Below the pieces are notes generated by a model, which was not told the origin of the DNA, ran no database searches, and worked only from the letters and a program-made list of their open reading frames with translations. DNA of 10,000 nucleotides from Thiobacillus sp. GTDB lineage: Bacteria; Pseudomonadota; Gammaproteobacteria; Burkholderiales; Thiobacillaceae. The stretch covers positions 1 to 10,000 of the forward strand of contig JAIWOL010000081.1 of assembly GCA_020216925.1 (NCBI GenBank), read 5' to 3'. The translations under genes and the position numbers were made by a program. Numbering within the stretch: the stretch's first letter is position 1; each line of letters begins with the position of its first letter. Shown piece after piece: positions 7,776 through 10,000 of the stretch.

Positions 7776-10000
7776 TCAGTTCGTGTGCGTTTCCACCTGT
7801 ATCAGCGGTTCCTGCGCTGGAGGCACCTGCGGGCGAGCGCGCCGGCGGGTGGGATGCGGGGCCGGCGCGCTTGCCGGGGGTTCGACGGTATTGGCCACCG
7901 GGACGCTGGTTTCCACCTGCTGCAGGCTCACCGGTTCGGTGTCGGGCCTGGTCAGCGGCCGGCGGCGGCGACGCGGCCGACCGGGCTCGGTGTCGTTGTT
8001 TGTAGCCGATGCTGTGGCCGCGCTCTGGGTTTCCACCTGCTGAAGATCGCTGTTGCCCGCGGCAAGTTGGGCCAGCACGCTGGCCGGGGTGGCGGTAACC
8101 ACACTGGGCGTCGGCGCAGGCACGGGCGCAGCGGTTTCGAGTTGCAATACCTGTTGTGCCGGCGCGGCCTGGTCGGCGGCGGCGGACCTGGCCGGGCGCG
8201 CCACTTCGATTACCGCGCGATAGCCGGCGGTTTCAATGATGGCGTGCGGCACGGCGGTGCCAAGCGTACCGTTCTCGCTGCGGCCTTCCCCGCGGCCGCG
8301 CCGTCCACGCCCCCGGCGGTTGCGCGATTCCCGCTTTTCCTCACCGGCGGATTCTGCCGGCGCGGCGGCGACCGCCCGGGGCGCTTGGGCAACGTCGGCT
8401 TCGGGGCGGGACGGTTTGGGTTGACGCGGCGGACGGGGCTGCTTCGGTTCACGCGCCTCGCTCGCACGGGTCTCATTTCGGCCTGTGCTGGCGCGGGTTT
8501 CGTTGCGCTTTTCACCATTGCGGGCGTCGGTTGCCCGAACCTCGCCAAGCGGTTCAGACGAGCGTCCTTCGCTCCGGCTACGGCGCTGGCTGGGTTTGCG
8601 TTCGCGGCGCTCGCCATTGTGATCGCTGCGAACCGCTGCAAGCGGAGGGACGGCCGCTTCTGCTGCGGGCTCGCTGGGAGTCTCGTCGCCCCGTTTCTTG
8701 AACCAGCCGAATATGCGATCGAACAGACTCCCCCGGGAGGGTGCGGCGGCCGGAACAACGGGCTGGGCCACGGCAACCGGCGCCGGTTGCGGAGGCGGGG
8801 CAATCGATTTGACGGCCGCTTCCTGGCGTGCGGGGGCCGCAGCCTGCGCGGTCTGGTAGATCGTTTCGGTTTCGGGCACGGTCGCCATCTTGTAGCTGGG
8901 TTCGGCAACGTCGCGCTGGTTAAGCTCGTCGTGGCGCAGGCGCGTGAGCGTGTAATTCGGCGTCTCCATGTGGATGTTGGGGATCAACACCACGTTGACC
9001 TTGAGCCGCGATTCGATGGCATGGATGTCGACGCGCTTCTCGTTCAGCAGGAAGGTGGCGACGTCGACCGGCAACTGCACGTGTACGGCACCGGTGTTCT
9101 CCTTCATCGCCTCTTCCTGCAGGATGCGCAGGATGTGCAGGGCGGACGATTCGGTGCCGCGGATGTGGCCGGTGCCGTGGCAGCGCGGACAGGTGTTGTA
9201 GCTGGTTTCACCCAGAGAAGGCTGCAGCCGCTGGCGCGACATTTCCAGCAGGCCGAAGCGCGAGATTTTGCCGGTCTGCACGCGGGCGCGGTCGTGATGG
9301 AGGGCCTCGCGCAGACGGTTTTCCACCTCGCGCTGGTGCTTGGGGTTTTCCATGTCGATGAAGTCGATCACGATCAGGCCGCCGAGATCGCGCAGGCGCA
9401 TCTGGCGGGCCACTTCGTCTGCGGCTTCGAGGTTGGTGTTGAATGCAGTCTGCTCGACATCGCTGCCTTTGGTGGCGCGCGCCGAGTTGACGTCAACCGA
9501 TACCAGCGCTTCGGTGTGGTCGATGACGATGGCGCCCCCCGAGGGCAGGTTGACCTGGCGCGAAAACGCCGATTCGATCTGGTGTTCGATCTGGAAACGT
9601 GAGAACAGCGGCACGTCGTCGCGGTAAAGCTTGACCTTGTTGACGTTGGCCGGCATCACGTTTTCCATGAAGGCGCGGGCCTGTTCGTACACGTCTTCCG
9701 TGTCGATGAGGATTTCGCCGATATCCGCCGAGAAGTGGTCGCGAATGGCGCGTGTGATGAGGTTGGATTCGAGGTAAATGAGTTCCGGCGCGCGAATCTG
9801 CTTGGCCGCGCCATCGATGGCTTTCCAGATGCGGAGCAGGTAGCTGAGATCCCACTGGAATTCCTCGGCGCTGCGGCCGATGCCGGCCGTGCGGGCGATC
9901 AGGCTCATGCCTTCGGGAATGTCGAGCTGAGCCAGCGTGTCGCGCAGCTCGTTGCGTTCCTCGCCTTCGATGCGGCGCGAAACGCCGCCGCCGCGGGGGT
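7776..10000 (-). CDS. rne: Ribonuclease E, C-terminal part (gene continues beyond the right edge)
   Basis: RNase E is the endonuclease that starts mRNA decay and processes rRNA and tRNA, scaffolding the degradosome at the inner membrane. The frame stays open to the window edge. The Met codon at 9908 is internal, because RRIEGEERNEL and LDIPEG precede it, as in known RNase E. Counting from that Met (about residue 165 in E. coli numbering), catalytic Asp139 and Asp182 match E. coli Asp303 and Asp346. The zinc link CPRCHGTG (240-247) matches Cys404 and Cys407. The core ends near residue 325. The rest is a low-complexity Pro/Ala/Arg tail of about 385 residues. In it are an amphipathic helix SLFDRIFGWFKKRG (394-407), probably the membrane anchor, arginine patches NRRGRGRRGRGEGRS (530-544), PRRRRRP and TRRRARP, and four Q-(V/L)-E-T motifs. 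The start, S1 domain and promoter lie outside. The short core family member RNase G lacks such a tail, so this is RNase E. Confidence 0.96.
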   Translation of the reverse strand, partial: PRGGGVSRRIEGEERNELRDTLAQLDIPEGMSLIARTAGIGRSAEEFQWDLSYLLRIWKAIDGAAKQIRAPELIYLESNLITRAIRDHFSADIGEILIDTEDVYEQARAFMENVMPANVNKVKLYRDDVPLFSRFQIEHQIESAFSRQVNLPSGGAIVIDHTEALVSVDVNSARATKGSDVEQTAFNTNLEAADEVARQMRLRDLGGLIVIDFIDMENPKHQREVENRLREALHHDRARVQTGKISRFGLLEMSRQRLQPSLGETSYNTCPRCHGTGHIRGTESSALHILRILQEEAMKENTGAVHVQLPVDVATFLLNEKRVDIHAIESRLKVNVVLIPNIHMETPNYTLTRLRHDELNQRDVAEPSYKMATVPETETIYQTAQAAAPARQEAAVKSIAPPPQPAPVAVAQPVVPAAAPSRGSLFDRIFGWFKKRGDETPSEPAAEAAVPPLAAVRSDHNGERRERKPSQRRSRSEGRSSEPLGEVRATDARNGEKRNETRASTGRNETRASEAREPKQPRPPRQPKPSRPEADVAQAPRAVAAAPAESAGEEKRESRNRRGRGRRGRGEGRSENGTLGTAVPHAIIETAGYRAVIEVARPARSAAADQAAPAQQVLQLETAAPVPAPTPSVVTATPASVLAQLAAGNSDLQQVETQSAATASATNNDTEPGRPRRRRRPLTRPDTEPVSLQQVETSVPVANTVEPPASAPAPHPTRRRARPQVPPAQEPLIQVETHTN
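7788..8144 (-). repeat. rne: Four spaced Q-(V/L)-E-T motifs in the RNase E C-terminus
   Basis: QLET at 8133-8144 and QVET at 8028-8039, 7908-7919 and 7788-7799 recur in the last 125 residues. The last three are exactly 40 codons apart, and the first is 35 codons from the second. Three are preceded by a hydrophobic residue (LQ or LI), and the last ends three residues before the C-terminus. Arginine patches lie between motifs two and three and between three and four. The spacers themselves are not alike, so these look like short linear motifs, not a duplicated domain. Confidence 0.75.
8460..8507 (-). repeat. rne: Short tandem duplication in the RNase E tail
   Basis: The heptapeptide RNETRAS occurs twice with a nine-residue period (residues 468-474 and 477-483 counted from the internal Met at 9908). 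The two DNA copies have diverged at several positions, so the duplication is not recent. Confidence 0.7.
8688..8729 (-). other. rne: Probable membrane-targeting amphipathic helix in RNase E
   Basis: These bases encode SLFDRIFGWFKKRG. Leu, Ile, Phe and Trp fall on one helical face and Asp, Arg and Lys on the other. It stands just after the core in the disordered tail, the same place as the membrane-targeting sequence of E. coli RNase E. Binding to lipid is inferred. Confidence 0.65.

Noticed and set aside
7716..9602. 628-codon plus-strand open frame opposite rne
   Set aside because: It is antisense to the well-conserved RNase E frame, has a low-complexity Gly/Arg make-up mirroring the rne tail, and begins upstream of the terminator hairpin, running through it.
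9906..9908. ATG at 9908 as the start of rne
   Set aside because: The upstream codons to the window edge continue conserved RNase E sequence (RRIEGEERNEL, LDIPEG), so this Met is internal.

Overview
The window is about 10 kb of high-GC chromosomal DNA carrying ordinary housekeeping genes. UvrB, RNase E and the aspartate aminotransferase all read like betaproteobacterial proteins, and the general character suggests Nitrosomonadales, Burkholderiales or Rhodocyclales. That placement rests on recognising protein families, not on a search.

Left third, all minus strand (read from right to left). aspC (4503-3310) is followed after 38 bp by a YihY-type membrane protein fused to a cyclic-nucleotide-binding domain (3271-1982). 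Next comes a Y-family DNA polymerase (1911-676), then a tRNA-Asn gene with its own promoter (622-547), then an integrase relic (467-18) lying where an element integrated at the tRNA 3' end would keep its integrase. A near-consensus LexA box sits inside a longer perfect palindrome between the YihY gene and the polymerase, so the polymerase is very likely an SOS gene. The stop codon of the YihY gene lies inside the palindrome.

Middle and right, plus strand. uvrB (4579-6606, TTG start) diverges from aspC across 75 bp. It is followed by an unrecognised 141-residue protein (6676-7101) and a low-molecular-weight protein tyrosine phosphatase (7227-7715). A strong bidirectional terminator (7727-7765) separates the phosphatase from rne, which converges on it from the minus strand and runs off the right edge (7776 to beyond 10000). 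Only the last 740 or so residues of RNase E are visible. They include half of the catalytic core, the zinc link, a probable membrane-anchoring amphipathic helix and a long disordered tail.

Two DNA-damage genes, uvrB and the Y-polymerase, lie within 3 kb of each other, but only the polymerase has a recognisable LexA box. I see no undescribed multi-gene system. The points most worth a second look are the LexA palindrome and lone polymerase, the YihY/cyclic-nucleotide fusion, the evenly spaced QVET motifs that alternate with arginine patches in the RNase E tail, and the decayed integrase next to tRNA-Asn.
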